Shown here: piece after piece, positions 46,201 through 61,200 of the stretch
How the letters are laid out: the number at the start of each line of letters is the position of its first letter
How positions within the stretch are numbered: position 1 is the first letter of the stretch
Assembly (NCBI RefSeq): GCF_910592395.1
Contig: NC_088323.1
Location: forward strand, 4,774,001-4,838,000
Length of the DNA: 64,000 nucleotides
Direction: 5' to 3'
Source of the DNA: Lineus longissimus
Lineage: Eukaryota; Nemertea; Pilidiophora; Heteronemertea; Lineidae
Position numbers and translations under genes: made by a program
Notes under the pieces: generated by a model
What the model was told of the DNA's origin: nothing
The model's database searches: none
Seen by the model: only the letters and a program-made list of their open reading frames with translations

Positions 46201-49200
46201 TAAAGTGACACAAAATGCATCCCGCCAACCTGAGTTTCAATTGAAGCGCCATCTATGGGTGGCCTCGTTTCCATCAATTCATGACTCAAGCCCTCCACCT
46301 CAGCCTGTTTTTCCTCAAGCATTGTTTGTATTGTATCATAATCGTCTTGGAAGCTTTGCTACAAAAAATGAAAAATAGAACGGGTTGGGACGTGGATGCC
46401 ATCACCGCGGTAAGAGGTCAAAGCAAGGAAGGAACCCACTAGGGCTGCATGAGATAAATTTCATCACTGTTGATAAAGATTACGTTTTTGTAATCCAAAA
46501 TTTGTTCGTGTCAGAGTTATTCATGCTCATTGGGATCTAGAACACGAGGGTCAGAATAGCATCAGACGAGGACAAAATACTTGGCCAATCGACAAACAAT
46601 CTGATGATAACAATGAACATGACTTCATCTAATAATTTAGCAATTTAGATGAAGCAGTTTGGACACTAAACATGGAAAGCAAAGGACTACAGTGAAATAT
46701 TTCCGCAGGACACGTTTTCCTAGCAATACCGGGATAAATAAATCATTTGGTGAAAAGCTGTGGAACAGTTTGAAATTTGATGCGTGAGCTACTTTTGTGA
46801 CAGATGAAAATATGCATCGAGTATCCATTCCATTTGACCAAGAAAAATGTGACATCTGGGTGTATGAAATATCCCTACCAGTGCAATTGCAACTACTGCT
46901 AGAGTGCTACTTTGGAGATGAGAGAGGCAAATACACTACGTCAGAACCTTGGGACTGTCATTTTCTGACCTTAATACGGAGGTGTCAAGAGTACAGAGGT
47001 AGATATGATATGATTCCATCTCATGAAGTAGATGGTATCGAAGTAGACATATTTGCCTCGGACAACTCCTGGTGTGTAGACCTCATAAGAAACTGCGATG
47101 TTCATGAGAAAGGTCCTATTTAGCCTGTTCACCTCCACCAGTCGGACAGGACAGAGATTTAAATTGATAGGAATTGAAAACCAAATGCGACCTCAGTTGT
47201 CAGACCACCTTCATTTATGAGGAATGCAAATTTATGGAGCCTTAAAGGCGGATGGACATTTTTTTCAAACCACTCCGCTACGGACCAATTTAATGACGAT
47301 TTCATAGGCTACCGTTGATTAGCGGTCCATTGTAGCGAAGTGACTGTAAAAACCAAGCGCCTGTATCCAAAACTTAGAGAAAAACAGACACCAAATATTA
47401 AAGTAAGTTAATGAACCTGTTTTTCTTCAATGAAAAAGCAGAGATCCTGTATATTATGCTGGAAAGAAAACCATTTCCTTCAATTCAATCTCTGCTGTCA
47501 AAACTGTCTGGTCCAGAGTTATAGGTGGATTAATTTTTCATTTACAGTAGAACCTCTCTATTAAGGACACCCTTCGGACTGATAAGTGCTGTCCTCAATA
47601 GAGAGGTGTCCTGATTAGAGAGGTCAAATTGAATGGAAACACCCAATTTGGGACAAAAACTTGAGTCCTTAATAGAGAGGATGTCCTTAATAGAGAGGTG
47701 TCCGCTAAGGGAGGTTCTACTGTAGTTATCTTTCTTGTTGATGAAATTGTGAATTGTGTCAATTTTAGATCTGATTATTGCAGCTATCCAATCTGAAGAC
47801 CCTTATTACAAAGCCCTGACTGCAACAAGCAAATTCCTAAACACCCCACAGCATATCAAGTCACAGGATTAAAATGATGCTCCAGCAAAAAACGCTTTCG
47901 CCCACACCGACAAATATTCCACCTCTGGGACTACCAAAGATTCCAACGTTACATTCTCCACTCTCACCTGGAACTCTGTTAAGTTTTTCACCTCTGCATT
48001 CAGAGTCTCGATCTGACTTGTCAACTGCTCGATACTGTTTTCTTTCTCTGCAACCAGGAGGTTGACTTGGTTGGCCTCGTCGGTACGATGCAAGTCCAAT
48101 TCCATTTGGACCTAAATGATACAAATATTTGTGAAATGAGTATGAGGCCACATCAATTTACGCAAGGGCCGTTGAAATAAATATCCAAGATATAGAAAAA
48201 CACTTGTCTTGCTTGAGTTACATTCGTCACATTACAACAAGTTACAATTGACTCCTCATCCTGTGGGGGGGGGGGGGGGGACCAGCCTTTCAAAAAACTT
48301 CTCTTGGCAGTTCACAATACCTTATTTCTCTGTTCTTCCTTCTCGTCAATTTCCTTCTTCAACTCCTCCAGTTTTTCATCTTTAACTTGTAATTCGGCCT
48401 CTAGGTGGCGCGCAAGATCCTAGAAGAGAAAGTTCCATATAGATTTTATTCGTACCCTTTTTTTAAGGAGTTGCCTTTTTGAATTGAACTATTTTCTCCT
48501 CTGTGCATTATGAGCACAAGGACCCAATGCTTCTTATTCCTCAAGTCTTTAGCGAGATGACCCAGATTGTATGACATCTTTTTTTTGGGACAAACATACG
48601 ATCTAAAACTATTTTTCATTTAATATGTTTACCTGATTTTCCATGAGAGACGCCATTTCCAACTTAACACCAAACAGCTCCTTTTCTAATTCTTCCAGCT
48701 GGTTTACCTTCTCTTCCAAATCTTTCATCTGAAAAAACATCAACAGAACAATTTGACTTTTAATTTATCTCAATTTCATGATAATTCTGGCCCCTACAGT
48801 ATTAAGTTGTCAATTATATCAGCTCGGTTTTAGAAACGATGGTGGCATTGCTTTGTAATAGTGATGAAAGAAAACTGTGAAAGAAGAACCAAACTTACGA
48901 GTTGGTCAGATCTTTGTTTCACCTCCTCTGCGTCGTGAACCTCATCGATCTGCTTCTCCAAACTCGTCACCTGCTCGTTGAGGATCTCAATCTCATCATT
49001 CTTGCTGTCAAGCATCAGCTGAGCTATCGGCGTGATGCCCTGGTTGTCTACCTCATCCTTCAGCCGCTGGACCTCGCTCTGAAGAGAAGAAGCAGGCGTT
49101 GTCTTTAGGTCAGTGCTTGCGTAATTTTCACCCAATACTTGGCGCGGAAAGTCGAGCCAAGACTCCTCATATCGAAGCATCTTTGCTTGACAGGCTCAAT

Positions 49201-52200
49201 ATCCTTTCATGTACAGCAAAATTCTGCTGAAGTGCTGTAGTGCAGATATCATGCATGAAAAGTAGCTGAAACTATATAGTATATGTATATCTGCCGACAC
49301 AATGTCATTGTTGAAATTATATTCAGCGTGTATTTACACAATGCAATATTAACAAATTTGAGTTCTTTGAACGAACGGAGTAGTCCTTTAAAACGTCAAC
49401 TGAAATCAAGCAATGCCTACTTTAACTCTAAGCCACACGATCCACAATGGAAGTACTGCAATGTACATAGTAGGCCCTTCAGAGTAAGCAATGCCTCCCC
49501 ATCTCCAAATTCAGACAAATCCAGCAAAAATCCCAACTTCAGTCAACAAACCGGTTCCATATTGACAGGTTACAAAATTTCAATCTACATTTGGCTTCTC
49601 TAACTGTATCACTGAATGAATAATGCACACTGCACCAATATGCAACATGGCAAGGTACTCCTATCAGTGTAGAGCCTCCCTAGTACAACACAATTTCAAT
49701 ATTTCTATTAGGGACGTCAGAGTTTGATCAAACAATCTTGACCCTCTTTGAACTTTACAAATGTAATTAGAACACTGATCAAGAGGTCCAACTATCAAAG
49801 TCCCGCAAATCTAGGGTGGCCTTTTCAAGGGGTTTTACTAAGCCATACATGAGGCCTATCAGCTGCTGACTATTAAAGCAGCGTGAGATATCTTTCACCT
49901 GTGGGCCTTATACAATATCAAATCCAGACTAATGACATCATGGTTGCGGGAGTAACAGAATGAAAAAATGCCTGAAAGTCACACTTTGGTCCTAGACAGA
50001 AAGTGACAGAGTAGGTCAGGCATGGGCATACCGGTTTCCTCCTACATGTACATTGCAACATACATAACCCAATATTGCATTTAAAACAAACTGCATCTTC
50101 ACTTGAGGCAAGCGTCACGCCAAAATGAAGCCAAGATTTCACCTTATTCAGGGTGGTCAATTCACTGGATGAGTGGAACTGACCACCCTTATTACCAAAG
50201 ACGATGGCCAATGGATTATACTCTTGAGCATTAGAACTAGTAAACCATAGCCACAGTGTGTGTTGAACCTATTTTCACAGCTGGCTTCATTAAGGGGGCT
50301 TATCATATTCTATTGTTTCAAACATCTGGTGTCGTCTCCCGTCATAACAGAATGACATCTGGGGTTAATCTAGGCATGTATAAAAGCTGATTCAGCAATA
50401 TACAGTCAATACCTCTAATTCTTCATTTTTCTTCTTTGCCTCATCTAACTGCTCATGATGCTTCCTACTGAGGTATTCCAACTCTTTTGCCCCGGTCTCG
50501 ATCTGGAGCTGTAGATGCATGCAGTTGTTGTCTTTTTCCATAAGATCGGAGCGGTACTTCTCGACCTGATCAACAAGGTCACCGAGCTGGAAAAGACAAT
50601 CAGGACTACATTGAAATACTTATTCCAATGTCAATGAATGTCAAACAGTCGATTGCAAGGGATTCCACCCCCCCCCCCTAATTTTTGCCCCAAAACTCTT
50701 TCAAATTTCGTGTTTTACAATATTGCAGTAGGCCTACCTCTTTGTCCTTCCTCTCGAGCACCTCCTTCTCTGCATCGAGCGCCCTCTGCATGTCAGCTTT
50801 GGCACTATCTGATTCGCTACTACAACGTAACTGATCCAGGGATGATTTCAAGTTGGAGATCAGGATTAACTGTTCGTTGACTTTGGCTTGGAATGCATCG
50901 CGGTCAGTGGCGAGTTCCTGGAACAAGATGACGGACGATTATTTACAGCAATTTTCAATTTTTAATAAGAAATTCATTTCAGTAATTACTGGTATTGTTG
51001 CAACAGATAAGATTTGCATAACATCTTGCAAAAGGTTTTATGTTTTGGAAAGGAAAAAGAGTATAACATAGTCTTGCTCACCTCTTCAAGCTGCCTCATC
51101 TTATCGAGCTCTTGTTCCAGTTCCATTTTCTGCTTGAGCACGAGCTGCTCTGCTCGAGACTTGGAATCCAGCTCGGCCCTGAGATCGCTGATGATGACCT
51201 CATAGTCTTTCTTGCTCATGGATTCTTGCTCTCGTGACTGGACCAGTTCTTCAGTGATGACGTGTTGCTTTGAGAGCTCTAGTTCTAACGCCGCAATTTT
51301 CTGAAATTTTATAAAAGTGACGAAGAAATCATATGGTATTCTACAATTGCTTGAGACCTTCTTTGATGGAAACTTTTAACTCCCCTTAACAGAACTGAGT
51401 CCCCCAACATCTTGCAGGCAAGTTTGCACCATACTTCAACCCACCAAGTCCCCTCCCCCCCAAAAAAATCCGTCAATTAGCACCATACTCACCGAGTTGA
51501 GGACCTCCTCTGTTTTATTCTTAACACCAAGCTCAGCTTCTAGGTGACAGAGAGTCTCATCGATGACCGCTTTCTCCTGCCCGAGTTGTTGCAGGTCGCG
51601 TTCAAACTGTTCCTTCTTCAGCAGCGCCTCACTGTGCTGGTCTGTTTTGTCGCGCAGTTGCTCCAGAGCATCGTCGAGCTGAAAAAGTACCAAACGTCAT
51701 GACGATGCTGTTTAAATTATGTCCACAAGATGTCAGACTGATAATTCTGCACAACGCTACTGAGCCACAGCATGACTCAGACCACTACCCGTGCTTCAGT
51801 TGCACCTACCTCTCTCTGTAGCCTTGACTCGACCTTCTGATCCTTGGACTTCTCCTTGATCTTCACCTGAAGTCTCTCAATCTCTCGCTGGTACTCTTCC
51901 CTCTCTTGTTCTCGCTCGGCCGTTTGTTGCTGGAGGATGCAAGAACCGAGTTAGTTTTTGAAGACTTGATATAGTTTCAGTTACGACATCAACACACCTC
52001 TCTTGAAGCTATTTTGAGTGAAAGCCCATGTTTCCAGAAGATAAGGTTGTAGCTGGGCCCGATCTTGACCCTCAAATTTTGGTTCAACTCCATTACACCA
52101 AGAGGATATTACGGAGGGAGGACCTCTGATAGTCCAGAATGCTGAACACTAACTTGAACAAATTTGTTACTTCATAAAGGTTCTGTGGGACATGTGGTTG

Positions 52201-55200
52201 GATTTTGTGGGACATGCAGGTAACTGAGTAGGATGCAGCCATTTATAGTGAATATCAGCAGACGGAACGACAGAACAAAGAGCATAAGTGGACCACTTTT
52301 CTTCAAATCCTACCTCCAAGAACTGTTTATTGGAGCGCAGACGCTCCTCCATAGCCTCAATCTGGAGCAGTAAATCCTCCGCATTGGCAGACTTGTCATC
52401 ATCGAGTCGATCATTCTGAATCTGCAGCTCCTCCACCGTCATCTCCAGCTCCATGATCCGTTTAGCGTACTCTTCACGATCTTTCTCATACTGGCGCTGC
52501 TGGTCGCGTTTCTCGGCCGACAGGCGCTGGTTCTCAACGAGAAGGCCTAAAAGAGAGAGATCAAGATGTCAAGACATAGTTTAACGGAGTCAAAGAAATC
52601 CCTGAGCAGATCCATCTCTGTTTTGATCCTCATGACATACGGTCGGAATTTATCTCCATGACACGTGGCCATTGTGATTTGGAGGGTTGAAACGAATCAG
52701 TTCTCGTCTGTAATTGCAGAAGTACTCATCTTTTTATAACAAATAATCAAATCAAAATCGCGTCCAAATTGAACTTACCAAGGTGCCAAAGATACACGAT
52801 TGACACAAATTCATAATATTAACAGTTAACTGTGCATATTATTATTACGAGTCAATACACTACATTCTTATATAGACATCAGACAACATCTCCATCTGCT
52901 AAAAACTAGCCAATTACCAAATTCATGGTTTGCCCAAAATGTAATACCAAACCCAAAACTTCAGTTATACCAAGCGAAAGGGAAATTGATACCATCTCCT
53001 GAAACCACACCCGGACGGGAAGTATGGGAAAAGAAACTTGAAATATCTGACTCTGAGTGGAAGAAACTTCCCAATAAATAGTTATAGCATCTGCCTTAAA
53101 CCGGAAAAGGTCCACTCCTTTACTCGCCCTAACATGGACATTTATTCAAATGTGAGGATTTTCGAAAAGGAGATAAGACAGGTGGATGGGGTGTCAGCTT
53201 TTGACCAGTATGGTAGGAAGAGGTTAGAATGTATTTTATGATTGTGAATAGTGCACAACTTAACTTTCTACAAATTTGATGACATGCAAGTAAGTAAGTT
53301 TTTGAACATTAGTTAATGTTACGACATATGCACATGCGCTTTCTTATCAACGACAACTATGAAAGCGCGTTCATGAAACACTTTTCACCAGCAGATATAA
53401 AATCACTGGGCTCCTTAAGGAATTGACAGAAGACCCAATACCTCTGTTAAACCATTTTCCCACAGAATGAAATCATCTTGGCAATGTTGGAGGAACGTAA
53501 AGCTTAGAGGTCATTTGAATATCTCCGCCATGAAGGACTGAGGATCGATTATTTCATTATGACATATGACTCTGTTACTTATTTAAGCGCTGAAAGACAG
53601 TGAGGACATCTAAGTGGTCAAAGGACTCGCATCCGGAAGCAATTTTTTGCGGGAAGTTGCTAATGATTGAAATCCCCTCAGTCTCTCATGGCTCACCGAG
53701 AAAATATACTTTAGGATGGTATGTTTAATTATTGAGTTGAACAAACCTTTCTTTGGTTTTGCAGACAGCAACATAGATTCTATTTCAAAATGGACAAGAA
53801 CACACAGATGAGAAAATATATTTGCGCTTTCATTCCAAGGCTTTGGGCAAACGTAGAGAGGAAGGCTAATCACCTATCAAACTTTCAGTGAAAATAATTT
53901 TGTGAAAAGAACAGGAAATTAACATGAAACTATAGAACTAAAGCAGAGATGGAAAATACACAACCTGCAACTAAACGCAACAGATTGTAAAGATGAAGAA
54001 CTTTGGCTGATTTAGACACAGCAACAGGAAATCATTGTGCTAAGAAGTGTATCTTTCTCATGTCCCTTTGCCGGCTTCGTTCATTTCCCAAATCTCAGGC
54101 ATGTCAGGACTTTTTAAGGCCATGCGCCAAATACAAAACCGGCTTGGTTTTTGAATTTGTGAGAATATTTGTGACACATGTGTCATGACAAGTGCCATGA
54201 TTTTCATCTTCACAAGAAATAAACTAACTGAAAGAACTTGTGATTATGTGATTATGTGGTACAACAGAACCAAAACCTCATAAGCACCGCCAGGATTGAA
54301 ACCCATCATTAGTTATTCATTAAGTACTACAGTGGAATCTCTCATAGCAGACACCTCTCTATTAAGGACAACTTTCTATTGAGGACACTAGTTTTGGTCC
54401 CAAAGTGGTGATCTCCATTGAATCTGACCTCTCCAATCAAGATACCTCTCTATTAAGGACAGCACTTGTCAGTCCTAAAGGGTGTCCTAAATACTCAAAA
54501 GTTCCACATCCTGGCGATGCTTATGCAAATGAAAACATTGTAAACACACAAACCTTGTTCAGCAGACGTGGATTCAGTCACTGCTTGGGCAAGGAGTGCA
54601 AATAAAGTTGATTTAAACTTAAATTCCGGGTAAATCGTCAAAAACAAGGCCATCATTAAGATATGACACACATCTTCAAAACCTTCACTGTCTAGGTATA
54701 GGCAGGCAAATCATTTTTCTCTATCAACAACTAAAGAAAAAAATCTCCACAAATTTGATGCAATGGTGAAAAGACTTCTGTAGTCTTGCCTGTGGTGAAC
54801 AGATAATCATTGAAGAATCCACAAATTCAACTATCACCTTCTCACCTTTCTGCTCCCCTGGGACCTTCTCCTCCAGTGCCAGACGCTGCCTATCAAGCTC
54901 ATCTTTCTTGGCGTTGAATTCCGCCTCAGAATCGACAAATTCCTGCAGACGATTGCGGGTCGTTTCTAGATCATGGTCCATGACATTGCGGTCCTGGACT
55001 ACCTGGTGTAATCCATCTTCCAGTTCCGCTTTCTCACCAGTGACGTTGCCCAATGCACCTGCAAGAATACCAAATTCTTGACTTAAATCTGACTTAGAAT
55101 CAACAAACTCTTGAATGCAGGGGCCGAGGGAAGGAATTCTTATTTTTCTTTGTGAAATATTGACAGATATGTAACAAGTCAACCCAAGGCAAACACTAAT

Positions 55201-58200
55201 TTAGCGGCTGCACACTTCCCTCGATTGTTCTCTGTAAGAACTGGGATTGCCATGATATTGGACTGATTGTGTGACAATTTTCTCATGGCAATGCCAAAGT
55301 TAGACTTCCATCGAAAACAATCTTACATGTCTCAAATGTCAGCCCTTCAAAGTTAAATCGTACATGCTGGTAAGAGTAAATATCACAAAACTTTTAGTGC
55401 CTTTTCAATCTTTCCAAGACCCTCCAGGGATGAAAGTCACACTTTCCTGTATCCTATTATGAAGGGACAAAAATCACAACCTGAAGATATGTCCTTCCTC
55501 AACAATGCAGTATCGGACATAAGGTTGGAGGTGGTGCATATGGGGACATGTATTTCATTCTGAGCAGCTAATATCCATGTTGGGCAAAAAGACTGGACCA
55601 ACAGCTTTCAGCAATGGTCAATGCACTGAAGTACTAATAAAGGGTCCAGGGCTAATGGGCCAGAAAATTGGTCTTTTCATTGGCAGGGACTTCACAATGG
55701 TCAGGTGGAAAAATTCCCACATTTTTTCCCTTGGACCTGTTTTCAAAACTAACAGATTACTAGTTTTGGCAGTCACCTGAATACAATATGGGCTATGGTG
55801 GTGAATGTGTGGTGATATTCAGGCGTATTCCCTCCTGCCATTTAGTGACATGTTGTAGACTGGAGTGATGGAGGTGTCACTGAATGATCAACTGGTGTGT
55901 GTCTTTAAATCATACATTTGCATTTTTCCTTTCACAAAATAGGATGAAGTTGACTTATTATAGACATCAAGTGGCTTGCCAACGGATATGCGCAAAAGAT
56001 ATATCAGACAATATACTAATACTACTTCTGCACTTGCACAATGGTGCATTGATTGGTTAACAGAGAACTTGTCCTCTGTCTTAATGACTAAAGAACAGTC
56101 TCATTGAAATGGCACTGGACAGCTGTTACAAGATTTGTCAGTATGAGCTATAAAGTTCATAATGAAGATATTGAACTATTCATTTTGTGACTAACCACAT
56201 AGGGAGGAGCATGTTGATAATCTCGAAATGAGATTTCGCGAGTATTCTGAGGCATAATGATTAAGGACCAACCAACCTCCCAATACATCAAATTTCGACG
56301 AGGCCAACCTAATTTTAGCCAGAAGTCAGCCAGAAATAGTAATGGGCTCGAAGAATATCACCCTTCCACTTGTTTCGATTACAATAACTTGCTCAGTAAC
56401 TGTTTGGTATTGTGATAACGCCCCATTATTAAGTGTTATTGTTACAGTATGGGGCATTACAAAGATCACATTCTTTAGTGCATCTCAATGTGATATGGTC
56501 CAGTGCACCCAAATAGAGCCTTCGGCACTTATCAGCCAGTGCTATGGCATTGTGTAGACGGACGCTCTACACTCAGTCTACATGTCCTTTCACTTTTTTA
56601 AGTCTTCAGCTGTGATCATGAGGGGGGGGGGGGGGGTTAAGCCTTGTCTAGGCCCTATTACTGTGTAGGCAGATTAGTATAAGCCATATATCCAATTTAA
56701 TCAGGTTGTATCAGTCTAAAGCAGGATGTGCTTTGGCCTAGTCAGCCACCTCAATCACAAGGGACATCAACTAATGATCACGTTGCTAACTACGATGTGT
56801 CTGTCTTTGTTGCCCAACGGAAGTTACTAACCAATGCTTTATTCATATAAAATAGAGCTGGATCTTGTGTTTTTGGTCCTGAGGGGTTTACAAGGTTCTC
56901 TGCTCATACAGCTCCTATAGTATACACCTGACCAACCCTTACCTTCAGTCCTGTGTAACTCCTCAGCCAAGTAGTTCTTCTGTTCCTTCTCCTCTTCGAG
57001 TTGGTCCTGTGCCCGCCTCAGGTCGTGCTCCTTCTCGTTGATATCCTCTAAAAGACGCTGCTGTATCTTCTGACTCTCTTGTAGCTGCTCTGTAGTCGAT
57101 GCTACCATATCCAGGAGCTTCTCAACAGCACTCTGCAGTTTACTGCTTGAATCTGGCGGTCGAGTAGATAACTAGGTCACATGTATGTTATCACAATGGC
57201 CGGCTTATCAGGTGGAATGTTGATATTGGTTGTGTTTATTATTCACAATGTGATCTTATTTCTGTTCCTGAAAAGTTGTTTTCAGTGTATTTTCTCCTTG
57301 AAATCGATCACTTCAGGTACTATTACTGTGCATACCTAGCTAAATTAGTGTCTAGTTTCGTCTCTGATGACATTTATTTCGTAAAAATCGCTGTTTTTTT
57401 CTAAAAATGTGTTTTTGTGGTCATTTTGGCTGTTTATTTCGAGGGTACGGTAGGAGGTCATCGTTCACTCGATAACTCTTTTTAAAATGAAATAAAAGCG
57501 TTTTAAGATACATGATATGAATTGATATTAATATTCGTTAAGTGGGATTGTCGGTGGACGTTCATTGTTGAACAGTTGTGCTGGAATTACGAAAATATAT
57601 CGATATCGTTGAGAGTTCATTCATTAGGGGCCTGCTCTCAATTTTCCTTAATGCCTCTAGCACTGGGCAATTGCCACCATCTTGAAAAGCAGTGCCGCGG
57701 ATGGCTATCGCATCGCCACTACGCATGAAAACACGATGGCTGCCCTGCGCTGCATTGATAGTTCGTAATAAATTCACATAAAAACACACCAGAAGATCTC
57801 CGATTTTATTTACAAAGATCATATTTTGTTATTTATTGATAAAACAAGCCATTTTACCACAGCAGGTGACACATATTAGGCCTGAATAAGACTTTAGAAT
57901 TTGAAGTGGTGGTGACGATGCCGATATCCAAGATGGCGGAATTATACCAGTGGTCAAATCTCATCTAGTTTGGGTAATTGCATCATTATTTCTTTTTGTG
58001 ATTGGTGATTTGTAAAATTGAGAATGATTGAAAAATCAGTATTTTTTCACCCAAAGGCATGAGTGAACATTTGATAAGTTTATTGTGATTTAATTGGTAA
58101 TTTGGTCGACATTTTGACAATTATATTTAGCAATATTTCGATAAATGCGGACCTGCTTCTTCCTCTTTTCGCGGTAACGGTGTTTCGATAACTCAGGTCA

Positions 58201-61200
58201 GTTTCACGGCAAAAATAAGTGGTAGTTTTGAAATTCGAATGTGCATTTATTAATGTAACGATAAAGTACATTTCCGAGAATAATTAGTGAAAGTTTCAGT
58301 AGGTGTCGATTTTTGTAAAGTAGTGTATAGGCGATGGATTGGCTCAGCCATGTGCTCGTCGTGTCAGCGGGGCGCAAGCCGTCATGGGATGGGGGATGTA
58401 CACTACAATGCACGTGATTGATGGTTGAACATTCACTCTCGTTGACAGTGTATTATTGAAATATTTGATTGTGATGATGGTGTATTGTACTAGGCCTTGC
58501 ATGCTCCCAACGTGTGGCATATTTCACATTGATACTACCAGTATCAATTACAAAAAAATAGATTGTGAGTAACAATACTGATAGGCCTACAAACAATGCT
58601 ACATGTCATGAGGGTGGGAACGGGGAAGGGGGGTAACTGTTTCGACGTCCCGTTAGGAAAAAAGGCTTATCCCGTTTCCCAATACGCAATTTTAGCCGAA
58701 TCGTGACGCAAAACACGGCTTGTCTCGAATCCCGCTAAAATAAGGGTGTCTATCGTATCCCGAATCCCGACAGTTATTTTCGGCCCATCCCAGTGTCCCG
58801 AAAATACCCGTTCTCCCCCTCATACATAGTAGACCATATTGTCACATTGATGTTTTCTTTCATTACAGTTAGACTTCGAGATCTACATTTTCGACAAAGG
58901 CCTGGTGTAATATTACATACTTGATGAAGGTAATATCAATTTCTTCAAATTTGAAGCATGACGTTAATGGGGTACCAGCACAACTTCATTGACTGCTACG
59001 TGGCGCTGGTGGTAACTAAGGTATTGCATCGCTCATATCACTTGAAAAAAACATTTACCCTAGTTACGACCAAAGCTGCTTAGCAGAGGGCGATACCTCA
59101 TCAGGAGCGCCACAATCATATCATTGGTGTGAAAGCATTTGTATGAAGTTTTTCAGTTCTCAATGTGTTCAAAACCTTAATTGTGAAATTGTGCACTTCG
59201 AATTCAAATTTACGTTACTACGTTAGTTTGACATCCATTGATGTCACGGTAATTTCACTGTTATGCTGTGCTGCTTTCAGGTATGACACGAATGAGTACA
59301 AGTACATTACATTTTTCGACGAAGGCCTTCTGTAATTTCATACACTTCTTACGGTTAGTATTGATTCATAATTTCGAGTAAAAAAGTTAATTTTGAAAGT
59401 GAAAAATATGTTACAATACAATAGACCTGCAAATACCATATACGCAAGTTTTGAACAAATATCACACATATTCCCCAGTTGACTTGTGATGATATTGATA
59501 ATGGTGGTGGTGGTGTTATCATGTACATGGCTTCTAACGTAGTAAATGTTTTCTTTTCAGCAACATTCAATAGATTTATTTACTGTATTATCATTTCGAC
59601 CAAGGCGAATTCGACACTTCAGTTACACAAGGTTAGTAACTTTTGTTCACAAAATCCAAATGGAGGCAAATACAGAACAATCAAACTTAGTCATTCCAGT
59701 CAGTTACTGAAGCACAGTGAAAACTGTCGGGAGCAATGCAACTGATGGCATGTCAAACTTCCAGTGACTGTCCCTGTCCATATATTTCAAGACAGTACAA
59801 ATCTTGTAATCATTTTGTTTATGCAATGTACGTTATTATGTATCATTTCAGCACAATCAAACTTAGTCATTCCAGTCAGTTACTGAAGCACAGCGAAAAC
59901 TGTCTGAATTAGTGCTGCTGATGGCATGTAATTACTCTACTACCACTACCAGTGACAGTCAATGTCCATATATTTTCAAGTGTGCGAAATTAGTACTCGT
60001 CTACTTCTTAGTGTTATTTGAATGCAATGTATGTCATAAAAATATTTTTTCAACACTATATCAACATTCTCATTCCTGTCAGTTTCTGAAAATCAGCTAA
60101 AGCAATCGCTACCAATGCAGCTGATAACAGCAATTCTTTTTGTTCCCAATGCCCATCCATGACAATATATTTCACGCATGTGACAATCATGTAATCATCC
60201 TGTTTTTTGTGTTCTATTCATGCAATAAATAAATTCAGTATTTTCAAATCATTGGTGCTACAAAACTATTCTCATTATATATTATTCATATTTTATAAAA
60301 TGCTGTCATGTCAAATTTTGTGTCCTATAAATCATTATGAAGTCGGCATTTTATATACAACTTTTGTACTCCTCCTAAATAAACATACAAATCTTGTTTT
60401 ATGTAAACTTTGTATATGTGACCCGTCACAGCAAAACCAGGCGCATGTCGCTCTGAGCTTGGCAGGTTGAGACGGACTGTTCTAATCTTTCATTAGCGAC
60501 ACCATTTCTTACCCGAGTGCCTCCTTCATTCATACATCTTGTACTTTAACTCAAGATACCCATCTTTGAATATTTTTAGTATACCAAGTACTACAATGTC
60601 AATGTATTGAAGTCATGTTCTTGTAGTGTTATTGGCTTTCTATTATCTTGTCAAAATACCACTTGGTTCTCGCAAAATCTCAATAAAAACAAATGCTATT
60701 GCATGTATTGCATATTCTAACAGCTATCCACTGTATCGATTTATCCATCATCTGTACTATTTGTCACAAAAATGTTATATTATGTAAATCATATTTCATT
60801 ACATAATGCACACTGCCAATTACTGCTGAACCATTCATATGTCATTTAAATAAATAATTTTCAACTTTTTAAAACCGTCTTATAGTACTGTTCTTGTCAC
60901 TTAGCTGAACCAATTGCTCTATAGCATGAAATTTCCAGAAATGCCCCAGGGACTGAAAAGTGCTGTTTTAACAGAGAGGTGTCCTAAACTGAGAAGTCGA
61001 GTTGAATGGAAACAACCAATTTGGAACCAAAAACTACTGTCCTTATTAAAGAGGTTGTCCTCAATAGAAAGGTGTCCACAAAAAGTAGGTCCACTGTATA
61101 TGAAAGTACAAACCCTGGTACATGTAGTGACATCATCTCCTCCTCGATGTGGACACCTGCAAATGCAGCGACAATGTCACATCAGTTATTTAATTCATCG

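Noticed and set aside
53038-53241. 67-codon + strand open frame in an AKAP9 intron
   Set aside because: No homology recognised and no start or splice signals; could be old transposon debris but nothing supports that directly.
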